Of a stretch of 64,000 bases of DNA, positions 50,141-59,339 are shown piece by piece. The stretch is from Streptomyces coacervatus (lineage in GTDB: Bacteria; Actinomycetota; Actinomycetes; Streptomycetales; Streptomycetaceae), in the NCBI RefSeq assembly GCF_029223485.1, contig NZ_JARHTP010000013.1, forward strand, positions 1-64,000. Direction: 5' to 3'. The position numbers and the translations under genes were made by a program. The notes below the pieces were generated by a model. It was not told where the DNA came from. It worked only from the letters and a program-made list of their open reading frames with translations, and ran no database searches. Within the stretch, counting starts at the first letter, position 1. Each line of letters opens with the position of its first letter.

Positions 50141-51265
50141 TCACCGGCGCCGCCACTCCTGCGCCAGCAGCTCGTACGACCGCACCCGGTCCGCGTGGTC
50201 GTGGGTGATGGTCGTGATGAGCAACTCGTCGGCGCCCGTGGCCTCCTGGAGTTGTTCCAGCTGGTCGGCGACCCGGGCCGGGGAGCCGACGAACTGGGTG
50301 TCGAGGCGGTCCTGGACGAGGGCCCGGTCCTCGTCGGTCCAGGTGTGGGCGCGGGCCTCCTCCGGCGTCGGGAACTCGATCGCGCCTTCGGCGGTGCGGA
50401 TGCTGCGCACCCACGGGCCGTAGCCGGTGGCGAGTTCGCGGGCCGTCTCGTCGTCCTCGGCGACGACGACGTCCGCGGACACACTGACGTACGGCTTGTC
50501 GAGGGCGTCGGACGGCTGGAAGAAGGACCGGTAGCCGTCCACCGCCTCCAGGACGGTCGCCGGGCTGACGTGGTAGTTGGCGGCGAAGCGCAGGCCGCGC
50601 GCGCCGGCCACCTCGGCGCTCTGGCCGCCGCTGCTGCCGAGGATCCACAGCTCGACGTCGGCGCCCTCGCCCGGTACGGCGTGTGCCTCGACGCCCTCCG
50701 GAGAGCGATAGGTGCCGGCCAGCAGGGCGAGGATGTCGTCGATCTGCTCGGCGTAGTCCTGCGACTCGGCGTTCGGGAGCAGGAGCAGCCTGCGTTGCAG
50801 GGCGATGCGGGGCGAGCCGAGGAGGCGTTCGAAGGAGAAGCGGGGCGGGATGAGCAGGCCGTTCGGGGCTCGGCCGTCGACGACCGGGGTGGCCGTCGGC
50901 CCGGTCGCCTTCTCCCCCGGCGGGCGGCCGCCCGATCGGCCCAGGCCGAGGTCGAAACGTCCCGGGTGCAGCGCATCGATCAGGCCGAACTCCTCCACCG
51001 TGGACAGGGCGGTGCGGTGGCCGAGTTGTACGGCGCCGGAGCCGAGGCGGATGGTGGAGGTGGCGGATGCGGTCAGGGCCAGGACGACCGCGGGGGACGT
51101 GCCGGCGACGCCGGGGTTGAGGTGGTGCTCGGCGAACCAGTAGCGGGCGTATCCGAAGCGTTCGGTCTGCCGCGCCAGGTCGATGGAGTTGCGCAGGGCG
51201 TCCGCGGCCGTTGATCCGGAGGAGATAGGGACCAGATCGAGGACGCCGAGGGGAATGTCAGACAC
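50141..51265 (-). CDS. Luciferase-like flavin monooxygenase (MsnO8/YtmO type)
   Basis: A 374-aa LLM-family protein starting D-I-P-L-G-V-L-D-L-V-P-I-S-S-G-S with E-R-F-G-Y-A-R-Y-W-F-A-E-H-H near residue 37, the standard TIM-barrel FMNH2-dependent pattern of the MsnO8-like subgroup to which Bacillus YtmO/CmoO belongs. Last of four monooxygenase genes; its GTG overlaps the stop of the previous one by 8 nt. It probably oxygenates a sulfur compound (sulfonate or S-substituted cysteine derivative) with flavin supplied by a reductase not found in this window. Confidence 0.85.
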   Translation of the reverse strand: MSDIPLGVLDLVPISSGSTAADALRNSIDLARQTERFGYARYWFAEHHLNPGVAGTSPAVVLALTASATSTIRLGSGAVQLGHRTALSTVEEFGLIDALHPGRFDLGLGRSGGRPPGEKATGPTATPVVDGRAPNGLLIPPRFSFERLLGSPRIALQRRLLLLPNAESQDYAEQIDDILALLAGTYRSPEGVEAHAVPGEGADVELWILGSSGGQSAEVAGARGLRFAANYHVSPATVLEAVDGYRSFFQPSDALDKPYVSVSADVVVAEDDETARELATGYGPWVRSIRTAEGAIEFPTPEEARAHTWTDEDRALVQDRLDTQFVGSPARVADQLEQLQEATGADELLITTITHDHADRVRSYELLAQEWRRR

Positions 51266-52343
51266 GGGCGGCCTCCTCAGTGGTCGACGGGTGCACCGGG
51301 CCCCAGTCGAAGGGCGGGTCCGGGATGGCCTTGCGCAGCGTCGGGGCCACCGCCGCCTGGAACAGTTCCAGCGAGTCGCGGTGCTGGGTGTCGGTGAGTC
51401 CGCTCCCGTCCGCGTGCAGGTGCACCACCGTGTGCCCGAACTGCTCGTGGTAGCGGTGCACCTTGTCGATGACCTGCTGCGGGCTGCCGATCAGAGCCGA
51501 GCTGCGCGCCACGAAGTCCTCCAGCGTCTCGAAGACGACCGGCAGACCGGCCTTCTTGAAGAACGCCAGATTGGACTCGAAGATCGGCCGGTAGGCGGCG
51601 AGGGCCTCCTGTGTGGTCGGTGCGACGTACACGCCCGCCGTGCCCGCGCCGACCGCGATCTCCGCAGGGTCGTGGCCGTAGAACTCCCAGCGCTCGCGGT
51701 AGTGGCGGATCAACTCGGCATACGGCTCAATGGGGTTGGTGACGTTCGCCGAGAAGAGCGGGTCTCCGTAGCGGGCGGCGAGGTCGACGGACTCCTTGCT
51801 GGTCGCGCTGCCGTGCCAGACCCGGATGGGCTGCTGGTACGGGCGCGGCCACACCTCCGCGTCCGTCAGCTGGGGGCGGAAGCGGGTGGCCGCGGTGACC
51901 TTGTCCTGGCGCCAGATCTGCCGGAACACCTCGTAGCTCTCGGCGTTGCGGTCCCACTGGTCCTCGGGCGTGACGTGGAACAGGTCGCGCTGGGCGGCGC
52001 CGTTGCCCTTGCCGATGATCAGGTCGAGGCGGCCGTTCGAGAGGTGGTCGAGGGTCGCGTAGTCCTCGTAGGCGCGGACCGGGTCGAGGAGGCTGAGCGT
52101 GGTCACGGCGGTGAACAGCCGGATCCGCTTCGTCAGCGCGGCCACGTGGCTCAGCACGACCGGCGGCGAGGAGGAGATGAACGGGCGCTCGTGCCGTTCC
52201 CCCACGCCGAAGCCGTCGAAGCCCAGCTCCTCGGCGAGCAGGGCGTTGTCGAGGACCTCGCGGAACCGGTCGTGCGTCGGCTTCTGTACGCCCGTGATCG
52301 GGTCCGGGCGGTGCACGATCAGAGTGATCGCGAGGAACTTCAC
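51258..52343 (-). CDS. Luciferase-like flavin monooxygenase
   Basis: A 361-aa LLM protein: A-E-E-L-G-F-D-G-F-G-V-G-E-R-H near residue 38, L-S-N-G-R-L-D-L-I-I-G-K-G near 108, and V-W-H-G-S-A-T-S near 180. The start is GTG at 52343, overlapping the preceding stop (GTGA). Third of the four-gene monooxygenase set. It is likely to cleave a C-S or C-N bond oxidatively; the exact substrate is unknown. Confidence 0.85.
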   Translation of the reverse strand: MKFLAITLIVHRPDPITGVQKPTHDRFREVLDNALLAEELGFDGFGVGERHERPFISSSPPVVLSHVAALTKRIRLFTAVTTLSLLDPVRAYEDYATLDHLSNGRLDLIIGKGNGAAQRDLFHVTPEDQWDRNAESYEVFRQIWRQDKVTAATRFRPQLTDAEVWPRPYQQPIRVWHGSATSKESVDLAARYGDPLFSANVTNPIEPYAELIRHYRERWEFYGHDPAEIAVGAGTAGVYVAPTTQEALAAYRPIFESNLAFFKKAGLPVVFETLEDFVARSSALIGSPQQVIDKVHRYHEQFGHTVVHLHADGSGLTDTQHRDSLELFQAAVAPTLRKAIPDPPFDWGPVHPSTTEEAARV

Positions 52344-53749
52344 GACGCCGCCCGCTCGTTGGACGCCTCGTCCATGAGGGTCCCCCCGCTCGAGCGAAGC
52401 CGAGAGTGGGGGAGGGCGAGGCCGAGGTGGTCGCGGAGGGTCGGGCCCTCGTAGTCGGTGCGGAACACGCCCTGTTCCTGCAGCAGCGGGACGACCTTGT
52501 CGGCGAAGACGTCGAGGCCGCTGGGGGTGATGTGCGGGACGAGGATGAAGCCGTCGCTGGCGTCGGCCTGAACGTATTCGTTGATGGTCTTGGCGACGGT
52601 CGTCGGGGAGCCGATGAAGTTCTGGCGGTTGCCGGTCTCGATGACGAGGTCGCGGATGGACCAGTGGTTGGCGGCGGCCAGTTCGCGCCATTCGCGGGCG
52701 GTGGCCAGCGGGTCGCGGTACATGCGGACCTGGGCGCGGCCCTTGGCGATGTGGTTGTCGCTGACGTCCGGGTCGATGTCGGGCAGCGGGCCCTCCGGGT
52801 CGTAGCCGGACAGGTCCCGGTTCCAGACGAACTCCAGGTGCTTGATGGCGGTGGCCCCGCTGACCTGCTGGCGGCGCACCTCCTTGGCCAGTTCCTCGGC
52901 CTCGGCGTCGGTGTCGCCGAGGATGAAGCTCGCGGCGGGCAGGATGAGCAGCTGATCGGGCCGACGGCCGTACTTGGCGAGGCGGTTCTTGACGTCCTTG
53001 TAGAAGGCCTGGCCGCCGTCCAGGGTGGCGTACCGGCTGAAGATCGCGTCGGCGGACGAGGCGGCGAACTCGCGGCCCTCGTCGGAGTCACCGGCCTGGA
53101 AGATCACCGGGCGGCCCTGCGGGGAGCGGGGGACGTTGAACTGGCCGTGGATGTCGAAGTGTTGGCCGCTGTGGACGAAGGATCCCGCCGTTGCGTCGCG
53201 GAGGAAGGTGCCGGTCGCCCGGTCGGCGATGATCTCGTCGCCGTGCCAGGAGTCGAAGAGTTCGTTGGTGGTGGCCAGGAACTCCTTGGCGCGGGAGTAG
53301 CGCTCGTCCTGCGGGAGGAAGCCGCCGCGGCGGAAGTTCTCGCCGGTGAAGGCGTCCCAGGAGGTGACGACGTTCCAGGCGGATCGGCCGCCGGAGAGGT
53401 GGTCGAGGCTGGCGAACTGCCGGGCCACCTCGTAGGGCTCGTTGAAGGTGGAGTTGATGGTGCCGGTCAGGCCGAGGTGTTCGGTGACGGCGGCGAGCGC
53501 GGCGAGGATCGTGAAGGTGTCGGGGCGGCCGACGACGTCCAAGTCGTATATCTGCCCGCCCTGTTCGCGAAGCCTGAGCCCCTCGGCGAGGAACAGGAAG
53601 TCGAACTTGGCGCGTTCGGCGGTCTGCGCGAAGTGCACGAAAGAGCTGAACTCGATGTGGCTGCCGGCCCTCGGGTCGCTCCACACGGTGGTGTTGTTGA
53701 CGCCGGGGAAGTGCGCGGCCAGATGGATCTGCTTCAGCGGCTTGCTCAT
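52340..53749 (-). CDS. NtaA/SnaA/DszA-family FMN monooxygenase (YtnJ/YxeK-like)
   Basis: A 469-aa protein of the NtaA/SnaA/DszA family: H-L-A-A-H-F-P-G-V-N at the start, F-D-F-L-F-L-A-E-G-L near 50, the N-V-V-T-S motif (S-A-W-N-V-V-T-S) near 120 and F-Q-A-G-D-S-D-E-G-R-E-F-A near 220. Relatives YtnJ (CmoJ) and YxeK of Bacillus subtilis dealkylate N-acetylated S-substituted cysteines. The last ~25 residues (P-H-S-R-L-R-S-S-G-G-T-L-M-D-E) are not family-like but are encoded by a palindromic repeat at 52383-52412 that entered in frame. The ATG at 53749 lies 20 bp after the preceding gene. Confidence 0.87.
   Translation of the reverse strand: MSKPLKQIHLAAHFPGVNNTTVWSDPRAGSHIEFSSFVHFAQTAERAKFDFLFLAEGLRLREQGGQIYDLDVVGRPDTFTILAALAAVTEHLGLTGTINSTFNEPYEVARQFASLDHLSGGRSAWNVVTSWDAFTGENFRRGGFLPQDERYSRAKEFLATTNELFDSWHGDEIIADRATGTFLRDATAGSFVHSGQHFDIHGQFNVPRSPQGRPVIFQAGDSDEGREFAASSADAIFSRYATLDGGQAFYKDVKNRLAKYGRRPDQLLILPAASFILGDTDAEAEELAKEVRRQQVSGATAIKHLEFVWNRDLSGYDPEGPLPDIDPDVSDNHIAKGRAQVRMYRDPLATAREWRELAAANHWSIRDLVIETGNRQNFIGSPTTVAKTINEYVQADASDGFILVPHITPSGLDVFADKVVPLLQEQGVFRTDYEGPTLRDHLGLALPHSRLRSSGGTLMDEASNERAAS
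52383..52412. repeat. Palindromic Streptomyces-type repeat inside a coding region
   Basis: CCCCC, CTCG and internal GC pair with CGAG and GGGGG around GCGAAGC (30 bp). From memory, the surrounding CACTCTCGGCTTCGCTCGAG...GGGGGGACCC sequence recurs in many Streptomyces genomes between and at the ends of genes. Here it forms the 3' end of the NtaA-family gene and keeps the frame open to a new stop. Confidence 0.65.
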
Positions 53750-53769
53750 GTCGGTACGGTCCTTCCGGC

Positions 53770-54987
53770 TCAGGCGGTGGCGGCTGCGGCGTAGCGGTTG
53801 GCGGGGCGGGTCAGGCCCAGCAGGCCGCGCAGGGTGTCGGCCTCGTAGGCGGTGCGGAAGGCGTCGCGGCGCTGGAGTTCGGGGACCAGACCCCGGCTGA
53901 TCGCGGGCAGGTCGTGCCCGGCGACGGCGGGCCGCAGCCGGAAGCCGCTCAGTCCCCCCTCCGCCAACTCCTGTAGCAGATCGGCGAGTTGGGTGGCCGT
54001 ACCGGCGAAGATGCGTGCGTCGCTGGTGTACGGCTCGCCCGCGAGGGCGTCGAGGCGTGCGCGTCGGTCCTCGGCGGCGGCCTGGTCGTCGTCGAGGAAG
54101 ACCACCAAGTCGCCGAAGATGTGCAGGAGTTGGTCGGCGCGCCCGGCCGCTTCCTGTTCGGCGCGGATCTCGGCGACGATCGCGCGGGCCTGGTCGGTGT
54201 CGTGCGGGGTGACGTAGCCGACGTCGGCCTGGCGGGCCACCAGCCGGTACGGGACGGTCTGGTGGGCGAGCGAGGTGACGAGGGGCTGCCCCTGCGGCGG
54301 GCGCGGGGTGATGGAGGGACCCTTGACGCTGAAGTGCCTGCCCTCGAAGTCGATGTAGTGCAGCTTGCCGCGGTCGATGAAGCGGCCGGTGGTGACGTCC
54401 CGGATCTCGGCGTCGTCCTCCCAGCTGTCCCAGAGGCGGCGCACGACCTCGACGTAGTCGGCGGCCTCGTCGAAGAGGTCGGTGAGCCGTTCCTGTCCGG
54501 CAGGGCTCTGGAGTTGCTCCAGGTTGATCGGCGGGAAGGTGCGGCGGCCGAAGTGGTCGGCCTCGTGCGGGCGGGCGGAGATCTGCACGCGCAGGCCGGC
54601 GCGGCCCGTGCTGACGTAGTCGAGGGTGGCGATCGCCTTGGAGATGTGGAACGGCTCCGTGAGGGTGGCGATCGCCGTCGGCACAAGACCTATGTGCCGG
54701 GTCAGGGGGGCGATACGGGATGCGATCAGTACGGCGTCCAGGCGGCCGCGCACCTGGTCGATGCGGCCGTCCAACTCGCCGTAGCGCGAGGACTGCAGGC
54801 CGAGCCCGTCCTCGAAGGTGACGAAGTCGAGGAGGCCGCGCTCGGCCTCGGCGACCTGGTCGGCCCAGTATCCGGCGGTGAACAGGTCCCGGGGGCGGGC
54901 GACTTGCTCGCGCCAGGAGGCGGGGTGCCAGCCGGTGCCGTCGAGGGCGACGGCAAGGTGCAGAGGGGAAGCGGGAGTTGAGGACAC
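53770..54987 (-). CDS. Luciferase-like flavin monooxygenase, first gene after leader peptide
   Basis: A 405-aa LLM protein starting S-S-T-P-A-S-P-L-H-L-A-V-A-L-D-G-T-G-W-H-P, with F-V-T-F-E-D-G-L near residue 55 and R-A-G-L-R-V-Q-I near 130. It shows the NtaA-like insertion pattern but is shorter. The GTG at 54987 has AGGAAGG ~7 nt upstream. A 28-aa leader ORF ends 73 nt before it. It heads the row of four monooxygenase genes and is likely to be the first target of any attenuation by that leader. Confidence 0.85.
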   Translation of the reverse strand: MSSTPASPLHLAVALDGTGWHPASWREQVARPRDLFTAGYWADQVAEAERGLLDFVTFEDGLGLQSSRYGELDGRIDQVRGRLDAVLIASRIAPLTRHIGLVPTAIATLTEPFHISKAIATLDYVSTGRAGLRVQISARPHEADHFGRRTFPPINLEQLQSPAGQERLTDLFDEAADYVEVVRRLWDSWEDDAEIRDVTTGRFIDRGKLHYIDFEGRHFSVKGPSITPRPPQGQPLVTSLAHQTVPYRLVARQADVGYVTPHDTDQARAIVAEIRAEQEAAGRADQLLHIFGDLVVFLDDDQAAAEDRRARLDALAGEPYTSDARIFAGTATQLADLLQELAEGGLSGFRLRPAVAGHDLPAISRGLVPELQRRDAFRTAYEADTLRGLLGLTRPANRYAAAATA

Positions 54988-55060
54988 GGGGTGCCTTCCT
55001 GGAGGTCCGTACGAGATCGCCGGCGCGGACAGTGGCGCACAGCGGGGGTGAGGCAACGGT

Positions 55061-55147
55061 TCAGGAACAACAGAGCGCGCCGGCCACGCGCTGAAGGTCG
55101 ATATGGGGCCGGGTGTGCAGGCGGACAGCGTGGAGGACACGTGTCAC
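55061..55147 (-). CDS. Leader peptide 1 (28 aa, ends Cys-Cys-Ser)
   Basis: GTG at 55147 behind a perfect GGAGGTGGG opens a 28-codon ORF ending R-P-H-I-D-L-Q-R-V-A-G-A-L-C-C-S. The H-I-D-L-Q-R-V core is shared with leader 3, and V-D-L-L-R-V with leader 2. Such H-(I/V)-D-L-x-R-V short ORFs are annotated in actinobacteria as putative leader peptides of sulfur genes. The two consecutive TGT codons just before the end suggest that ribosome progress reports cysteinyl-tRNA supply and so controls the monooxygenase genes. Confidence 0.75.
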   Translation of the reverse strand: MTRVLHAVRLHTRPHIDLQRVAGALCCS

Positions 55148-55198
55148 GGGTCCCACCTCCGTCCGCCCGATGTCCGCTCGATCGCCTTCGACAAGGAC

Positions 55199-55218
55199 AA
55201 CGGCACGGCTATGCCGTT
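55199..55218. terminator. Short hairpin over the GNAT stop codon
   Basis: AACGGCA and TGCCGTT form a perfect 7-bp stem with a 6-nt loop that spans the stop codon of the acetyltransferase gene, 52 bp before leader 1. It may be a weak terminator or mRNA-stabilising element at the 3' end of the importer operon. Confidence 0.4.
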
Positions 55219-55934
55219 TCTTCCAGGACGGCGGCTTCCGTCCGTCGTACGAGCGAGAAGACCGTACGGCGGCGCAGGGTGAAGCCGATCGACTCGTACA
55301 GCCGGATCGCGTTCGCGTTGGTGGCTCTGGCGTGCATGAAGGGCTGCTCGCCGCGCTCCTTGATCCCTGCCGCGACGGCGCGGACCAGGCGGGTGGCCAG
55401 GCCACGGCCCCGGTGGTCCGGGTCGGTGCAGACCGCGCTGATCTCGGTCCAGCCGGGCGGGTGGAGGCGTTCGCCGGCCAGGGCGATGAGGCGGCCCTGG
55501 TGGCGGATGCCGAGGTAGATGCCCATCTCGACGGTGCGGGACAGGTAGGGGCCGGGTTCGGTGCGGGCGACCAGGTCGAGGATCTCGGGCACGTCGTCGG
55601 GGCCGAGCCGTACGGCCTCGGGGTCGTGCTCGGCCCGCAGGCCGGTGTCCACGAGCTGGACGCCGTGGCCGGTGCGGACGACCTCCCAGCCGGCCGGTGC
55701 CTCGGTCACGCCACGCACGGATGCGGTGCCGCCGGGGCCGACGAGGCTGGCCAGGTCGGCCCAGGCGCGCAGGTCGTCGAGGTCGGAGACCGCGTAGAAG
55801 GGAGCCACGTCGGCCGGGTAGCGGGCGGCGCGGCCGACGCGTTCGGCGAAGTGGGCGTGCGGGCCGGTGAGTGCGGCCCAGGCGGGGTTGTCCAGGATGT
55901 GGGACGAGGTGGCTTCGATGCTGACGGTGGACAT
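55209..55934 (-). CDS. GNAT N-acetyltransferase of the sulfur cluster
   Basis: A 241-aa protein; the C-terminal GNAT half carries the acetyl-CoA loop D-P-D-H-R-G-R-G-L-A-T-R-L-V (residues ~183-196) and F-M-H-A-R-A-T-N-A-N-A-I-R-L-Y-E-S-I-G-F, typical of FR47-like acetyltransferases. Genetic position between a family-3 ABC importer and flavin monooxygenases matches the acetyltransferases YxeL/SnaA of Bacillus, which N-acetylate S-substituted cysteines before oxidative cleavage. ATG at 55934. It ends 61 bp before leader 1. Confidence 0.82.
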   Translation of the reverse strand: MSTVSIEATSSHILDNPAWAALTGPHAHFAERVGRAARYPADVAPFYAVSDLDDLRAWADLASLVGPGGTASVRGVTEAPAGWEVVRTGHGVQLVDTGLRAEHDPEAVRLGPDDVPEILDLVARTEPGPYLSRTVEMGIYLGIRHQGRLIALAGERLHPPGWTEISAVCTDPDHRGRGLATRLVRAVAAGIKERGEQPFMHARATNANAIRLYESIGFTLRRRTVFSLVRRTEAAVLEETA

Positions 55935-56011
55935 CGGGAGGCGGCTCCGGTGCTGGTGGCACGAGGGGGACCCCGCCGTGAGGCGACGGCGGGGTCCCCG
56001 GTCGAGGGGTG

Positions 56012-57037
56012 TCAGGAGTTGTCGAGCGGCAGGCCGGGCGGGTTGACCTCGGACTTGGCGACGGCCTCGTTGGAGAGGTTCCAGGCCGCCAGCCACTTGG
56101 CGTACTGACCGTTCTTGATCAGGTAGTTGATCGCATCGGCGACGGGCTTGGCCAGGCCGCTGTCCTTCTTGGCCGTGGCCGCGATCAGGCCCTGCAGCGA
56201 GGCACCTGCACCCGAGTAAGTGCCTGCGTTGCGCGTCGGGTTGGGCGTGTTCGCGGACTGGGTGATGTGGTAGGCGATGCCGGGGTTGGGGCCGAAGAAG
56301 GTGTCGATCTTGCCGCTGTTGAGGGCCAGGTAGGTGCCGTTGCGGTCCGGGTAGTACTTGACGGTGAGCTTCTTGCCCTCGCTCTCGAGCTTCTTCTTCC
56401 ACTCCAGCAGGATCTTCTCCTGGTTGGTGCCGGCGCCCACGGAGACGGTCTTGCCGGCGAGGCTCTCGTAGTTGCCGTCGAAATTCCACTTGCTGGACTT
56501 GAGCACCTCGAAGCCGAGGTTGTCCTTGCGGTAGGAGGCGAACTCGTACTTCTTCTTGCGCTCCTCGGTGTCGGTGACGTTCGAGAAGGCGACGTTGACC
56601 TTGCCGCTGTCGATGCCGACGAAGAGGTTCTCCCAGGTGAAGTTCTTCAGCTCGGGCTTGAGGCCGAGGACGGCGGCGACGAGGCGTCCGAAGTCGGGCT
56701 CGGCACCGGTGAGGGTCTTCTGGTCGCTGCCGACGTAGGCCAGCGGCGCGAACCCGGCCGGCAGGGCGCCGATACCGATCTCCAACTTGCCGCTGTTCTT
56801 CACGGACTTGGGCAGTTCGGCGCTGATCGACTTCACCTCGGAGACCTTGAGGCCGGTCTGCTTGGCGGCACCGTTCGAGAGCTGCCCGACGGTCACGCTC
56901 CCGGAGGCGGCGGCGTCGGTGCTGGTGGCGGCGTCGCTGTTCCCACCGCAGGCGGCGAGCCCGGTGGCGAGGGAGGCGACGGCGGTCGCCGCGGTGATGC
57001 CGCGTATCAGGCTGCGTCGGGTGAAGTGGGTAGACAT
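56012..57037 (-). CDS. ABC importer substrate-binding lipoprotein (family 3)
   Basis: A 341-aa lipoprotein: a twin-Arg-containing signal (T-R-R-S-L-I-R-G) ends in lipobox L-A-A-C near residue 30. The rest is a family-3 (polar amino acid) binding protein with L-E-I-G-I-G-A-L-P-A-G-F-A-P, F-V-G-I-D-S-G-K-V-N-V-A-F-S-N-V-T-D-T-E-E-R and G-K-T-V-S-V-G-A-G-T-N. It probably binds an S-substituted cysteine, cystine or another organosulfur amino acid. The gene lies 106 bp downstream of the ATPase gene. Confidence 0.88.
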   Translation of the reverse strand: MSTHFTRRSLIRGITAATAVASLATGLAACGGNSDAATSTDAAASGSVTVGQLSNGAAKQTGLKVSEVKSISAELPKSVKNSGKLEIGIGALPAGFAPLAYVGSDQKTLTGAEPDFGRLVAAVLGLKPELKNFTWENLFVGIDSGKVNVAFSNVTDTEERKKKYEFASYRKDNLGFEVLKSSKWNFDGNYESLAGKTVSVGAGTNQEKILLEWKKKLESEGKKLTVKYYPDRNGTYLALNSGKIDTFFGPNPGIAYHITQSANTPNPTRNAGTYSGAGASLQGLIAATAKKDSGLAKPVADAINYLIKNGQYAKWLAAWNLSNEAVAKSEVNPPGLPLDNS

Positions 57038-57143
57038 GGCCGTTCCTTGTCGCTGGGAGAAGGTGATGAGGGCGTGGCGTGGGGGGAGGTCGTGGGGCGC
57101 TGCGGGAATCGCGGCGGTGTGCGGCAGGTCAGAGGACCTTGCT

Positions 57144-57940
<797 letters not shown>

Positions 57941-57944
<4 letters not shown>

Positions 57945-58921
57945 ACGGCGGCCTCCCTGCGGATCCGGGCTCGCAGATCGGTGAGACCGGTGCGGAGCTT
58001 CTGCAACGGCGTCGGCGGCAGGCTGCGGGTGGCGCCCCGGGCGAAGTACCGCTCGACGTAGAACTGGATGACGGAGACGACGCTCGTCAGGATCAGGTAC
58101 CAGACGGTGGCGACCAGCAGCAGCGGCACGATGTCGCCCGGGTAGGTGGAACCCATGGACTGCGCGGTGCCGAACAGGTCGAGCAGTGAGACGTAGAAGA
58201 CCAGCGAGGTGCTCTTGATCAGGCCGATGAGCTGGTTGACGTAGTTCGGGGTGATCGAGCGCAGGGCCTGCGGGAAGACGATCCTGGTGAACTGGTAGGT
58301 CTTCGGCAGGCCGAGCGCCGCGGCGGCCTCGTGCTGGCCCTGGTCGACGGAGAGGATTCCGCCGCGGACCACCTCGGCGGCGTAGGCCGCCTCGTTGAGG
58401 CTGAGGCCGATGACGGCGACGGCCATGTCGGTGGCGAGCTTCGACTCGTCGAAGGAGAAGAAGGCCGGTCCGAAGGGGACGCCGACGCTCAACGTCTTGT
58501 ACAGGGCAGAGAAGTTGTAGAGGAAGAGGAGCACCACGATCAGCGGGATGGACCGCAGCGCCCACACATAGGTCCAGCTGACGGCGCGCAGCACCGGCGA
58601 CTTCGACAGCCGGGCCAGCGCGAGGAGGATGCCGCCGAGGAGGCCCAACACGGCGCTGTAGGCGGCGACTTCGAGGGTGATGAGCAGGCCGTCGAGGATG
58701 TTCGGCCGCAGGAACCAGTACCCGAAGCGGTCCCACTGGTAGAAGGGGTTGGTCGTCAGACCGTGGACGAACTGGGCCACGAGGATCAGAACAACGGCGG
58801 TGGCGATCCAGCGTCCCGGCCGCCGCAGTGGCAGAACTCGCTGTGCTGTAAGGGGTTTTGACGGTTTGTCGGCTGGTGGCGCCTCGGGGGCGGCGACGGT
58901 GAGGCCTGGGGGTTCGCTCAT
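57941..58921 (-). CDS. ABC importer permease (polar amino acid type)
   Basis: A 326-aa permease with about five to six membrane segments. The HisMQ-type coupling loop E-A-A-A-A-L-G-L-P-K-T-Y-Q-F-T-R-I-V-F-P-Q-A lies near residue 225. The first 35 residues are a Pro-rich cytoplasmic head. ATG at 58921 with GGAG 8 nt upstream. A 49-aa leader ORF ends 158 nt upstream and a strong promoter lies before that. With one permease gene, the transporter is probably a homodimer. Confidence 0.9.
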
Positions 58922-59079
58922 GGTGGGCTCCGGCGGATTTGGACACCCCGGCGCGCGGCAGCGTGCGCGGCGACAGGACGCAGCGCAGGGAGATGCACGT
59001 GAACCGGGGGGGGCGGGGAGGTCAACGGCACACCGCACGGGCGGTGTTCGTCAGAGGGTGCGAGGGCTGAGCGGAGGCG

Positions 59080-59229
59080 TCAGCCCTGGCAGCGGGTACA
59101 ACCCGGTGCGGTACACAGTGCGCTGTTCACGCGGAGCAGATCGACGGCGCGGTCGGCGACAAGCGGGTTCGCGTACGGCCGTACGCAGCCCTGGAGGCGG
59201 CTCGCGGCCGTCCTGGGAGCTGCGTACAT
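59080..59229 (-). CDS. Leader peptide 2 (Cys-rich end) of the importer operon
   Basis: A 49-codon ORF from ATG 59229 to TGA 59080-59082, ending D-R-A-V-D-L-L-R-V-N-S-A-L-C-T-A-P-G-C-T-R-C-Q-G. The V-D-L-L-R-V-N-S-A-L-C core matches the actinobacterial leader-peptide pattern, and three Cys fall in the last eleven residues. A shorter version starting further in is possible because the ribosome site is weak. It lies directly downstream of a consensus-like promoter and upstream of the permease gene, as expected for a cysteine-sensing attenuator. Confidence 0.65.
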   Translation of the reverse strand: MYAAPRTAASRLQGCVRPYANPLVADRAVDLLRVNSALCTAPGCTRCQG

Positions 59230-59285
59230 GGCGTCACCGTCGCTGTTCCGGCCCATGGGCCTCGTGCTTACCGAAAGGTGGGCAA

Positions 59286-59315
59286 AGTTAAAACAGTTGC
59301 CCGAACGAATGTCAA
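59286..59315 (-). promoter_or_regulatory. Promoter of leader 2 and the importer operon
   Basis: Minus-strand TTGACA (59310-59315) and TTAACT (59286-59291) are separated by 18 bp; the -35 is a perfect consensus and the region is unusually AT-rich for this genome. It lies 57 bp upstream of the leader ATG. Confidence 0.7.
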
Positions 59316-59339
59316 CGCCGGTCCACTGTGTGGAACGAC

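Noticed and set aside
55935..56489. Upstream extension of the GNAT frame
   Set aside because: It is antisense-free but overlaps the binding-protein gene in another frame; the GNAT fold starts at the ATG at 55934.
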